Shown in pieces: positions 1 to 6,177 of a stretch of DNA of 6,281 bases (within the stretch, counting starts at the first letter, position 1; every line of letters begins with the position of its first letter). The position numbers and the translations under genes are program-made. The stretch covers positions 1-6,281 of the forward strand of contig JAJQGZ010000057.1 in the NCBI GenBank assembly GCA_021200075.1, written 5' to 3'. The stretch comes from Clostridiales bacterium. GTDB lineage: Bacteria > Bacillota > Clostridia > Oscillospirales > Acutalibacteraceae. The notes under the pieces were generated by a model, which saw only the letters and a program-made list of their open reading frames with translations, was not told the DNA's origin and made no database searches.

Positions 1-2
1 CA

Positions 3-31
3 TATATATTATATAAATTATATAAAGTCAA
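3..31 (-). promoter_or_regulatory. Possible promoter firing out of the left edge
   Basis: On the minus strand a TTGACT box (26-31) is followed after 17 nt by TATATA (3-8). It lies beyond the terminators of the 184-3802 operon, so it could start a minus-strand gene that begins left of the window. The whole stretch is very A/T-rich, so chance matches are likely and no gene start is visible to support it. Confidence 0.3.
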
Positions 32-81
32 GGAATTTTCGGATAATCTGACAAATTTATTGTATCATAAGCTATATATAA

Positions 82-111
82 AAATCCCGACTTTTTGTGC
101 TTTTCGGATTT
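82..111. terminator. Possible second, bidirectional stem-loop terminator
   Basis: AAATCCCGA (82-90) can pair with TCGGATTT (104-111) with one bulged base and a 13-nt loop. A T-rich run follows on both strands: ATTTTTTGC on plus, GATTTTTATATA on minus. On minus it would back up the terminator at 125-158. On plus it would serve a gene entering from the left, of which nothing is visible here. Confidence 0.35.
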
Positions 112-120
112 ATTTTTTGC

Positions 121-158
121 AAAAAAAATAACCGCTCATAAAAACGAATGGTTATTTT
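121..158 (-). terminator. Rho-independent terminator of the three-gene operon
   Basis: A perfect 9-bp inverted repeat, AAAATAACC (125-133) and GGTTATTTT (150-158), has a 16-nt loop. Read on the minus strand it ends in GGTT-A followed by eight T residues. It lies 25 nt after the stop codon of the transglutaminase-like gene, the expected place for the operon terminator. The stem is G/C-poor, but the T tract is strong. Confidence 0.7.
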
Positions 159-183
159 GGATTAAAAATCGGTTTGAGTTATA

Positions 184-1236
184 TCAGCAGTACCATCCCT
201 CAAATGTAAAGCGTTTTTTATACAGTGACGAGGAGCGGGAGAGGGCAAAGTAATCCGTTCCGGACGGAGAAATATATTTTTGCATTCTTGGGTCGAATAC
301 ATATCCGATACCCTGTAAAAATACAACCGCCCATTTATGTATAGCCTTTGAGCCGTCGTTATTGTTAAAATATCCGGCAGCCATATAAAGGGTGTTTGTA
401 TAATCCTCTCCGAACAGATTTGACAAGCAGCTGATGAAATTGCCATTGCAGTCCAAACAACTTGCAAATTCAAGTGCGTGCTTAACATGCCATTTGTATA
501 TTGCCATAACCTTGTCGTAAGTTGTGGAATATTTGAAGATATTTACGCCGTTGTCGGTGAGGTTTTTGATAGCTTTTTACCGCTGTTTGATGATGTATTG
601 ATTCTGTTAATACGCTCTTTAATGCTCAATCCGCTTTTTATGTACACAGATCTTGCAGTGCCGGATTTTGTGAGATAATACATAGTATCATCAATATTTA
701 TGTACGGCAAAACCCTTACATAATAGGTCGTTTGCGCCAAACCGCTGATTGTTTTTGATGCTGCCGATTTACCTGCGGTAACGGAAATGGTGGTTCCTGT
801 GCCTGAAAATTTGGAGCTTGTGCTGTAATCGCCGTAATACTTTTTGCCGTCGGAGGTTTTTTGCATAGGCTCGAACTGCGCATCTGTATACGGTACCTGC
901 CTTTAAATTTGAGATTTTTACAGTGGTTTTGGTTGTGGAATTTTTTACAATCTCTTTTACCTTTCCGCTTGCAGAAACGCTCACAACCTGATAGCCGTAT
1001 GTGTCGTCATATGTATTGTCTGACCACGAGAGCTTGATTGTACTGTCCGTGTATTTGTCGCAAAACAAGTTGTAAACCTTGTCCACTTCGTAATAGTCGT
1101 CGTCGTCAAAGTAAGTGCTTTCGCTCGAATCGTCAACTACTTCCGTCACACTTTCCGCAAGGACGGTCATTTCACCGCCGAATGCCGTAATTATACATAG
1201 CATAATTATGAATCCGGATTTCAAAAATTTCCTCAT
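184..1236 (-). pseudogene. Secreted FN3-like / transglutaminase-like protein, frame broken twice
   Basis: Read through two compensating one-base shifts, this gives about 350 residues. Residues 1-27 are a signal peptide (MRKFLK, hydrophobic core, VLA/E cleavage). An acidic linker follows, then a fibronectin type III-like domain (about 56-140; KLSWSD, then LKAGTVYRCAVRAYA). A second FN3-like half follows (KTISGLAQTTYYVRVLPY), then a C-terminal transglutaminase-like domain with probable triad Cys263 (DCNGNF), His300 (IHKW) and Asp315 (FDPR). The helix MAIYKWHVKHALEF before the Cys fits the family. The product is probably exported and may act on cell-surface proteins or peptides; whether it is a crosslinker or a protease-like hydrolase cannot be told. 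Break 1 is in a six-T run at 857-862 (one base too many); break 2 is in an A5 run on the coding strand at 574-578 or 563-567 (one base too few). N- and C-terminal parts share a frame. The ATG at 1236 has no clear Shine-Dalgarno sequence. This is the last gene of the operon. Confidence 0.75.
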
Positions 1237-1263
1237 TTTTTGTTCTTTTTTTAAATAAAATAC

Positions 1264-1284
1264 CCTTAATAATAATTATCAAGG
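1264..1284 (-). other. A/U-rich hairpin in the intergenic gap
   Basis: On the minus strand CCTTGATA and TATTAAGG pair over 8 bp (one G-U) around a 5-nt loop. GTATTTTATTT follows directly. It lies between the anchored-protein gene and the secreted-protein gene, 28 nt before the latter's ATG. It could be a weak or partial terminator, or an mRNA processing or stability element that lowers expression of the last gene. The stem is weak, so the role is uncertain. Confidence 0.3.
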
Positions 1285-1308
1285 AGTATACAGGTTTTGT
1301 ATTGTTAT

Positions 1309-2282
1309 TTATGCGAGATAAAGTCCCGAGGTGTCAACATTTGTGTTGTCAACATACCAGCTGTTGCCGATTTCAACTACATAAAGCTCCTGCGTTGTAA
1401 CAACCGTGCCGTCGTCAAGTGTTACCTCAAGCGTGCATTTGTCAACCGCTGTGATTGAATCGGAGCAGTCAAGGTTTGCAAATGCGTCAGACATAGTTCG
1501 AATTGTATCCGTATCGGTAATGCCGAACAGTGCGGCTGTTTCCTCTCCCGACTGAGCGGTTGCGGAAATGCTTTCGCTGTACTGCGAAACATAGTCGCTT
1601 ACCTCGTTCTCGCTCAGTTCGGTACATTCGGTAACGGTGGTGGTGAATTTGTAATCCTCGCCGAACATTTCCTGATAAACACCGGTGATAACTTCCTGCA
1701 AAACAGTCTCGCCGTCGTCGGCAATGCTTTCTTCGGTACCCGTAAGGCTGTCGCCGTAGGTCGATACATTGAATTCAAACGCTCCGAACATATAGTCGCT
1801 GTCCATATATTCATCGCCGTAAACCTCTTGACGAACCTCCGCAAGCCTTGCAAAATAATTTGTAAAAATACTGTCGTAATCGTCAAAGCCGTATGTTTCT
1901 ATAAGCTCAAGAAAATAATCGTACATAGTATCATATACTGTGTCGAGCGTCGTAGCTTCTTCGCCGTAGCTTCTTCATCACTTCCGGTGCCTACAAAATC
2001 AGCCTGTTCAACATCGTCGCCGTCGTTGATGTACGGGAGCATATAGGCGTTAGTGATGAAATTGCTGTACTTCTGATTTTTTGAAACCAGAGTGTTTTTA
2101 TAAGCGTTGTAACCGTCGCCCGACTGCACAATCGTATCAACATACGCCTGTGCAACCTTTTCGGGATTGAAAGCGGTATATCTTGTGGTGAAAGCAAATA
2201 TAGTAAGCACTACCAGAACAACAGCAACAACTACTGCTACGATAACTGCATATAATCCTGCTTTAAATTCCTTTTTAGCCAT
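1309..2282 (-). pseudogene. Membrane-anchored extracytoplasmic protein of unknown function, broken by a 14-bp duplication
   Basis: I do not recognise a family. Joining the two frames across the duplication at 1951-1976 gives about 319 residues. There is a short basic N-terminus (MAKKEFK), one strongly hydrophobic segment at about residues 8-32, then a very acidic, Tyr/Asp/Glu/Thr-rich domain. It ends in a strand-rich part with VVTTQELYVVEIGNSWYVD near the C-terminus, of the kind seen at the end of NTF2/Cystatin-like or lipoprotein-type extracellular domains. This resemblance is weak and only suggestive. The topology is most likely N-in with the bulk outside. The ATG has a strong GGGAGG ribosome binding site (2292-2297) placed right after the transporter stop, only 15 nt between genes, so translation is probably coupled. 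Unrepaired, the upstream frame ends at 1899 after 127 residues. Confidence 0.75.
1951..1976 (-). repeat. 14-bp tandem duplication that breaks the reading frame
   Basis: On the coding strand GAAGAAGCTACG occurs twice (1965-1976 and 1951-1962), with period 14 and a GC spacer. Fourteen is not a multiple of three. Removing one unit joins GSDEEAT directly to TLDTVYDTMYDYF and opens one frame across the gene. This looks like replication slippage, or an assembly artefact, within an otherwise intact gene. Confidence 0.85.
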
Positions 2283-2297
2283 TAAATACTACCTCCC

Positions 2298-3802
2298 TTA
2301 CTCTGCAATCTGTTCTGCGCCGTCGGAAGAAGCTTCAGCTTGCTGAGCTCTCTTTTCTGCAAGAGCAGCAGTGATTCTTTCCTTCTTGTCCCCGACCATA
2401 TCGTAGAACAATATCGGCACACCCTGAAGAATTACGAATATAGCCGGAATGATTGTATAAATTGCAAGGAATTTTGTCAAAACCTCGTCCGTTTGAGCGG
2501 CATATGCTACATTCGGATCCTGAGAGAACTGATACTGGCTCCAGGTATATACAAGCCACGGGCCGAGGAACTTGGTGAATGCGGAAGTAATCTTTGAGAA
2601 AAGACCGTAGCCTGCATACGCAAGACCCTCCTGCCTCTTGCCGGTTTTGTATTCCATTTCGTCAACGCAGTCCGCAATCATAATATTCGGCGTAACATTT
2701 GTGTTGCCGTGCTGGAGACCGCAGAAGAAGTTGAGGATAAGGAACGGAATTATAAGATTTGAATTGAAGCCGATGTCTCTTGATACTAAATAAAGTATTG
2801 CGAGTATAGAAGCACCGTACAGGCAGAATATAATGTATGTTCTCTTAGTAGAGAATTTCTTGAGTACCTGCTGAACTATAAGCATACCTACTGCAGTGCC
2901 TATACCCATAGGCAGCATAAGCGCAAGCTTGAGACCCTTTGAGCCAAGAAGATAAATTGCTATGTAAAGAGAAACCGTGCCGTAAACGCCTCTGCCGAAG
3001 CCGCAAAGCTTTGTGAGCGATACCATAAGCAGGTTTTTATTGGTGAACACGAGCTTGATTGATTCAACAAGCGAAACCTTTTCCGCAGTGTAGGGAACCC
3101 TCTCCTTGTTGTTTGAGAAGAATATCATTACAAAGATAATCATACCCAGCGAGCATATTGCGGTGGAAACGATAAGGTCAAGACCCTGTCCCTCTGCATT
3201 CTTAAACTGCTGCTGACCCATAAGAACCTTCATAAGCTCCTGCACAACGATGATAACAACCTGACCGCCCGATTGACCTACGGAACGCAGGAATGATACT
3301 ATCGAGATAGCGTCGCTTCTCTCCGACGGGTTGGGTGAGCAAAGTGCGCCAAAGCAGTTGGCGGGTGATTCAACCGCACAGGAAATCGCCGTGTACAAGC
3401 AATAAATAATTATTATCCATACACACGCAATGCCGAATGATGTGGTGCTCGGTGCAATGAAAACAAGCATTGATACTATCGCAAGCGGAATTGCGCCGAA
3501 ACCAATCCACGGCTTAACCTTGCCGAGCTGTGTTTTGGTTCTGTCAACAAGTATGCCGATGACAAGCTCGCATATAGCTCCGACAAAGCCGGCTATCAGG
3601 AATACTATTTCCACGATAGATGCAATCTGCGAGGAGTCGAAGCCCTTGCCCTTGAATGCGAAGTCTGCAAAGAAAGTGGTGGTATAATCGGGCATCCATC
3701 CGGTAAGCAATGCAATACCGAAAAAGACCGACACCGTATGTTACGATCTCAGACTTCTTCATGTACTTTTTGTTCTTTTATTTCTGTAACTTCAGTAGCC
3801 AT
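2298..3802 (-). pseudogene. GPH/MFS-type sugar transporter, frameshifted near the N-terminus
   Basis: This is a sugar:cation symporter-like membrane protein of about 500 residues after repair (usual length for the family). A 478-residue frame runs from 3734 to 2298. It has about 12 hydrophobic segments, VDRTKTQLGKVKPW after helix II, and the late signature MIADCVDEMEYKTGKRQEG with a downstream SK. These match MFS_2/GPH proteins. The missing N-terminus lies in two other frames. ATG at 3802 has a good ribosome binding site and starts MATEVTEIKEQ but stops after 17 codons. The frame from 3762 gives MKKSEIVTYGVGLF, the usual family N-terminus. Removing one base from the run at 3767-3771 and one from 3721-3725 joins all three into EQKYMKKSEIVTYGVGLFGIALL-like sequence. 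The helix II acidic pair typical of the family is not kept: Gly and Glu replace the two Asp. First gene of the operon; substrate unknown. Confidence 0.85.
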
Positions 3803-3817
3803 AAATAAACCCCTTCT
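3803..3817 (-). promoter_or_regulatory. Ribosome binding site that fixes the transporter start at 3802
   Basis: AGAAGGGG (3810-3817, minus strand) stands 7 nt before ATG at 3802. The later in-frame candidates, ATG 3762 and GTG 3734, have no such site. This shows that the native start is upstream of both frame breaks. The intact GPH gene at 5550 uses almost the same arrangement (AAAAGGGG, 7 nt, ATG). Confidence 0.75.
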
Positions 3818-3837
3818 AAAATTATATTTCCGTTACA

Positions 3838-3866
3838 TTAATATCACTGTTTTATCAATAAAACAA
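3838..3866 (-). promoter_or_regulatory. Candidate promoter with operator-like palindrome for the three-gene operon
   Basis: A promoter is required between the terminator at 3920 and the start at 3802. The best placed boxes on the minus strand are TTGTTT (3861-3866), 17 nt, TATTAA (3838-3843), which match consensus only moderately. An 18-bp palindrome, TGTTTTAT-TG-ATAAAACA (3848-3865), has perfect 8-bp arms and covers the -35 side and spacer. This is a typical place for repressor binding. Its size and TG...CA ends resemble operators of LacI-type sugar regulators, but the regulator is not in the window. Confidence 0.4.
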
Positions 3867-3907
3867 CATATTTTTTAACATTTATTTAACCTGAACTTTA
3901 CATTACT

Positions 3908-3936
3908 AAAAAAATAAAACCTCCCGAGCAGGGAGG
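3908..3936 (-). terminator. Rho-independent terminator of the 522-residue symporter gene
   Basis: CCTCCC (3920-3925) and GGGAGG (3931-3936) form a perfect 6-bp G/C stem with a 5-nt loop. On the minus strand it is followed by TTTTATTTTTTTAG. It lies 45 nt past the stop codon of the symporter gene and separates it from the following operon. A shorter T-rich stretch on plus (CTTATTTTTCG) could make it weakly bidirectional. Confidence 0.85.
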
Positions 3937-3981
3937 CTTATTTTTCGTAAATTATTAATAATCAAAAAACCGATGATTTTT

Positions 3982-5550
3982 TTATTCGGCTGATTCGTTT
4001 GAATCCGTGCCTTGTTCCTTTCGTATTTCAACAAGCTCTTCAAGGATTTTTGTGTGTTCCTTATCGGTGAGCGCATATTTGCGGGTCGGGATAGCGGAAA
4101 GCACCATACCGATTGCCGGCAGAACAGAGATGAGGAAGAACATTGTCGCCGCATATTTACCTGCGCCGGAACCGCCGTCGTAATTAACAAAATCCGCACC
4201 TGCCGAAAGAGCCTTGTTCATAGTGTCAACATTTGTATCGCTGTAGCCTACAACGCTGTAGCAAATAGATGAAAGAATTGTTGCAACGCCTGAGGAAAGC
4301 TTTGTGATAAAGCTCTGACCGGAGAAAAATACACCGTCGGTACGAACGCCGTTTGTATATTCCTCGTAATCAACGCAGTCGGCAATCATAACCGATTGCA
4401 AAACATTGATACCGCCCATTGCGCCGCCTGCAAACAGGAAGCAGATACCTATGATAATCGACCAAAATGTAGTTCTCAAATCTCCGCCGGACATCTTGTA
4501 GAAAACATAGATGAGGAAGAACGGTACCGCTCCGGCAACGGAGTAGAAATTATAAAGAGTTTTCTTTTCATATTTCTTAGAGAGTGCGGGAGTAATTCCC
4601 ATTGCGATAAACTGACCGAGGTAAAGACCGAGTGCAACGCACGCAACGCCTACAAGCATAGTCATATTAAGCCCTGCAAAGCTACCGTCGTCATTGTATG
4701 TGATTATGTTCATAAAATCGCCGTTTGCATAGTAGTATGTAACAAGAGTCATTGCAACTACCATAAGAAGCTGAATCGGGCTTCTCAAAATGCCGGAGAT
4801 AAGTATCTGTCTAAACGGCTTGTTGCGGAACATAATTTGGAAGTTTTCCTTAAATGTATAGCTCTTTTCGGACTTCTTAACTCTTTCCTTAGTGAAAATG
4901 CCTGCAAATTCAAAAAGTATTGACGCAATAATTGTCATAATGATAACGGTTACTATAAAGCCGTACTGAGTAGCTTTTGTTGAAGAATAGCCTTTATTTG
5001 TGAACACCGTTGCAACAACCTGCGCTACTTGAACAACCAAAACGCCGATACCGCCGATTCCTGCGGCAATACGGGCAAGACCGAGTATTTTGCTTCTGTC
5101 GTTTTCGTCCTCGGTCATAAGCGAGGTGATACCCCAAAGCGGAATGTCGCAAATCGTGAAGCACATTCCCCATGCAATGTACGAAACCGCAGCCCAGCCT
5201 ACGATAAGCAATTTGGACGCCGAGCTTGTAGCTTCCGCATAATTTCCATTGAGAAATGTGAGAATTGTTATAACTCCGATTATGGCAGGAAAAATGATGA
5301 GATACGGTCTGCATTTGCCCCATTTTGTCCTTGTTTTGTCAACAATCGTTCCCATCAAAGGGTCGTTAACAGCGTCCCATATTCTTGCAATCGTCATTAT
5401 CCAGCCTATTGCCATTGCCGGCAGGCATATAACATTTTGAAAATAAAAATAAAGACCGGTGGAAATTATGTTGTATATGAGATTTTGACCGAACATACCG
5501 ACAAGATAACCGCCTGCCTCTTTCTTCGTATAAGTGCAAGTTTCGCCCAT
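3982..5550 (-). CDS. GPH-family sugar:cation symporter (MFS_2)
   Basis: This is an intact 522-residue integral membrane protein predicted to import a glycoside, pentoside or hexuronide with Na+ or H+. About 12 hydrophobic segments are visible. The family motif RIWDAVNDPLMG (56-67) carries Asp59 and Asp63, which align with the helix II cation-site Asp pair of MelB. VDKTRTKWGKCRPY (70-83) follows as the helix II-III loop. After a charged central loop (about 219-245), the second half has MIADCVDYEEYTNGVRTDG (388-406) and Lys417, the typical helix X-XI region. Length is slightly above the usual 450-480, partly from a loop at 275-295 and a polar C-terminal tail. ATG at 5550 has AAAAGGGG 7 nt upstream. 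The gene is flanked by its own promoter region and terminator, so it is probably monocistronic. Sugar identity cannot be inferred, as no glycosidase adjoins it. Confidence 0.95.
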   Translation of the reverse strand: MGETCTYTKKEAGGYLVGMFGQNLIYNIISTGLYFYFQNVICLPAMAIGWIMTIARIWDAVNDPLMGTIVDKTRTKWGKCRPYLIIFPAIIGVITILTFLNGNYAEATSSASKLLIVGWAAVSYIAWGMCFTICDIPLWGITSLMTEDENDRSKILGLARIAAGIGGIGVLVVQVAQVVATVFTNKGYSSTKATQYGFIVTVIIMTIIASILFEFAGIFTKERVKKSEKSYTFKENFQIMFRNKPFRQILISGILRSPIQLLMVVAMTLVTYYYANGDFMNIITYNDDGSFAGLNMTMLVGVACVALGLYLGQFIAMGITPALSKKYEKKTLYNFYSVAGAVPFFLIYVFYKMSGGDLRTTFWSIIIGICFLFAGGAMGGINVLQSVMIADCVDYEEYTNGVRTDGVFFSGQSFITKLSSGVATILSSICYSVVGYSDTNVDTMNKALSAGADFVNYDGGSGAGKYAATMFFLISVLPAIGMVLSAIPTRKYALTDKEHTKILEELVEIRKEQGTDSNESAE

Positions 5551-5591
5551 AAAGATACCCCTTTTACCTTTTCTTACTGCAAATTAAGCAA

Positions 5592-5642
5592 AGTATACGC
5601 CGAGCTTGCAGTGCACTCAGCGTTTATACTAGCGTTTATACT
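5592..5642. repeat. Iterated GCGTTTATACT motif before the symporter gene
   Basis: AGCGTTTATACT occurs twice back to back (5619-5630 and 5631-5642, plus-strand reading). A related inverted copy, AGTATACGC, lies at 5592-5600, and a related AGCGTATAAG lies at 5683-5692 over the candidate -35 box. The copies sit around the likely transcription start and 5' leader of the symporter gene, fitting a multi-site regulator binding region. A perfect palindrome AGTGCACT (5610-5617) lies beside them. Confidence 0.5.
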
Positions 5643-5683
5643 ATTATATTTTATATAATAACAACTATTCAACAAAAAATCAA
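5643..5683 (-). promoter_or_regulatory. Promoter region of the GPH symporter gene
   Basis: Two overlapping minus-strand candidates fit. One is TTGATT (5678-5683), 17 nt, TATTAT (5655-5660). The other is TTGAAT (5667-5672), 18 nt, TATAAT (5643-5648). The second would start transcription inside the tandem repeat at 5619-5642. The leader would be about 80-100 nt. I cannot tell which is used. Confidence 0.55.
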
Positions 5684-5764
5684 GCGTATAAGAAAAACTA
5701 TTTATACAAAATGTGCAAATTGTGAATTTTGACAAAAAATAAAAAAACACATTGTACTGCGCTG

Positions 5765-5793
5765 TTGACAAAAGAGGATTGTTGTGATAATAT
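5765..5793 (+). promoter_or_regulatory. Strong promoter of the antisense (antitoxin) RNA
   Basis: TTGACA (5765-5770), 17 nt, TAATAT (5788-5793) preceded by TGA gives a consensus -35 with an extended -10 (TGNTAATAT). A TATAAT at 5791-5796 overlaps. No plus-strand gene follows, so the product should be a short RNA starting near 5800 that runs toward the toxin gene. Confidence 0.7.
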
Positions 5794-5799
5794 AATGAT

Positions 5800-5904
5800 A
5801 GATAAAGGGCTTATACTGTTTAGACGGTTAATCCCTAAATAGTTTTTGTTACAAAAGTAACCGTAACTTTCTCAGGGTTGGCGGTTACTTTTGTCCTTTA
5901 TTTA
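5800..5904 (+). ncRNA. Candidate antisense antitoxin RNA of a type I module
   Basis: This RNA of about 100 nt is predicted from the strong promoter at 5765-5793 and the stem at 5851-5894, followed by TTTTGTCCTTTATTTAT. It carries no credible reading frame. It is complementary to the 3' end of the toxin message, including its stop codon and terminator stem, which is the overlap known for TxpA/RatA and BsrG/SR4 pairs. Its role would be to bind the message and cause its decay or block translation. Ends are estimates; a longer form that reads further into the toxin gene is possible. Confidence 0.6.
5851..5894. terminator. Shared bidirectional terminator stem between toxin and antisense RNA
   Basis: ACAAAAGTAACCG (5851-5863) and CGGTTACTTTTGT (5882-5894) form a perfect 13-bp stem with an 18-nt loop. 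The toxin stop codon (5885-5887) lies inside the stem, as in related holin-like toxin genes whose coding end runs straight into a GTAACCGCC-type terminator. T-rich sequence flanks both sides, so it can end both convergent transcripts. Confidence 0.75.
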
Positions 5905-5977
5905 TAAACGCTGTCAGCAATGTTGCTACAATACTTATCATTGTTAAAACAATGCATAGCATTTCAAAATCAGACAT
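5885..5977 (-). CDS. Holin-like type I toxin peptide (30 residues)
   Basis: This small membrane peptide starts MSDFEMLCIVLTM, continues ISIVATLLTAF and ends INKGQK. A short acidic N-terminus is followed by one hydrophobic helix (about residues 7-25) and a basic tail. This is the layout of the putative holin-like toxins of Firmicutes and related TxpA/BsrG-type peptides, which damage or depolarise the membrane when overproduced. The start ATG at 5977 has AAAGGAGGG 9-10 nt upstream. An earlier ATG at 5984 gives only four codons and is set aside. The gene has a consensus promoter, a long structured leader, a stop codon embedded in the terminator stem and an opposing antisense promoter, all expected for a type I module. 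I recognise the class from its architecture and sequence style, not from a database match. Confidence 0.75.
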   Translation of the reverse strand: MSDFEMLCIVLTMISIVATLLTAFINKGQK

Positions 5978-5984
5978 AAAGCAT

Positions 5985-6110
5985 AGCCCTCCTTTAAAGA
6001 TTTCCGCTTAGGATTTCTATGTAATCAGAGGGCCGTCAGTCACCCTCTGTTGTGACGCAAGGTCAATGAGGGGATTAACCGCCTGCCGTTTTACGGCTGC
6101 CTTTATCTAC
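5985..6110 (-). promoter_or_regulatory. Structured toxin mRNA leader with possible masking of the ribosome binding site
   Basis: The leader of about 130 nt between promoter and toxin start can fold in several ways. GCCGT-AAA-ACGGC forms a small hairpin near its 5' end. CAGAGGG and CCCTCTG (6043-6049 and 6026-6032) form a 7-bp hairpin. The ribosome binding site GAGGGCT (5985-5991) can instead pair over 7 bp (one G-U) with GGCCCTC (6028-6034), an overlapping segment. The two pairings exclude each other, so the leader could switch between closed and open ribosome access. Such masking is common in type I toxin messages; here it is predicted by eye only. Confidence 0.5.
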
Positions 6111-6117
6111 CGATTGA

Positions 6118-6147
6118 ATTATACAATAATTGCTTTTTTTATGTCAA
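6118..6147 (-). promoter_or_regulatory. Consensus promoter of the toxin mRNA
   Basis: On the minus strand TTGACA (6142-6147), 18 nt, TATAAT (6118-6123) matches both sigma-A boxes perfectly. Transcription would begin near 6110 and give a leader of about 130 nt before the toxin start at 5977. A perfect promoter for a 30-codon gene fits a message held in check after transcription. Confidence 0.8.
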
Positions 6148-6177
6148 TATAAAAGCTGTTTTCGCTTTGATTGCAAA

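Larger units (their letters stand above)
5799..6109. repeat. Mirrored leader blocks flanking the toxin module
   Basis: TAGATAAAGG occurs at 5799-5808 (plus) and 6100-6109 (minus). CGGTTAATCCC occurs at 5825-5835 (plus) and 6071-6081 (minus). Spacing between blocks is 16 and 18 nt. The antisense RNA and the toxin mRNA therefore begin with almost the same leader, and the module is bounded by inverted repeats. Confidence 0.8.

Noticed and set aside
1614..1886. A 90-codon minus-strand frame inside the anchored-protein gene
   Set aside because: It lies in another frame of a gene whose main frame continues across the region; no start signal.
3544..3762. A 72-codon minus-strand frame as a separate small gene
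   Set aside because: Its first 14 residues are the missing N-terminus of the transporter; the remainder is out-of-frame reading after the break at 3721-3725.
3721..3771. Programmed ribosomal frameshifting in the transporter N-terminus
   Set aside because: Two shifts within about 50 nt at plain A5/T5 runs, with no stimulatory structure or family precedent, make errors or mutation far more likely.
4396..4923. A 175-codon plus-strand open frame
   Set aside because: It is the opposite-strand shadow of the same symporter gene and its product has a low-complexity, Cys/His-rich look.
5619..5642. CRISPR-like repeat
   Set aside because: Only two adjacent 12-bp copies without spacers; a regulator site fits better.
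5029..5658. A 209-codon plus-strand open frame
   Set aside because: It is antisense to the clearly real GPH symporter gene, has no ribosome binding site, and gives a Cys/Asn/Arg-rich product unlike any domain.
5574..5771. A 65-codon minus-strand open frame before the symporter gene
   Set aside because: It starts with TTG without a ribosome binding site, covers the promoter and tandem repeats, and is Tyr/Phe/Asn/Ser-rich as expected from translating A/T-rich DNA.
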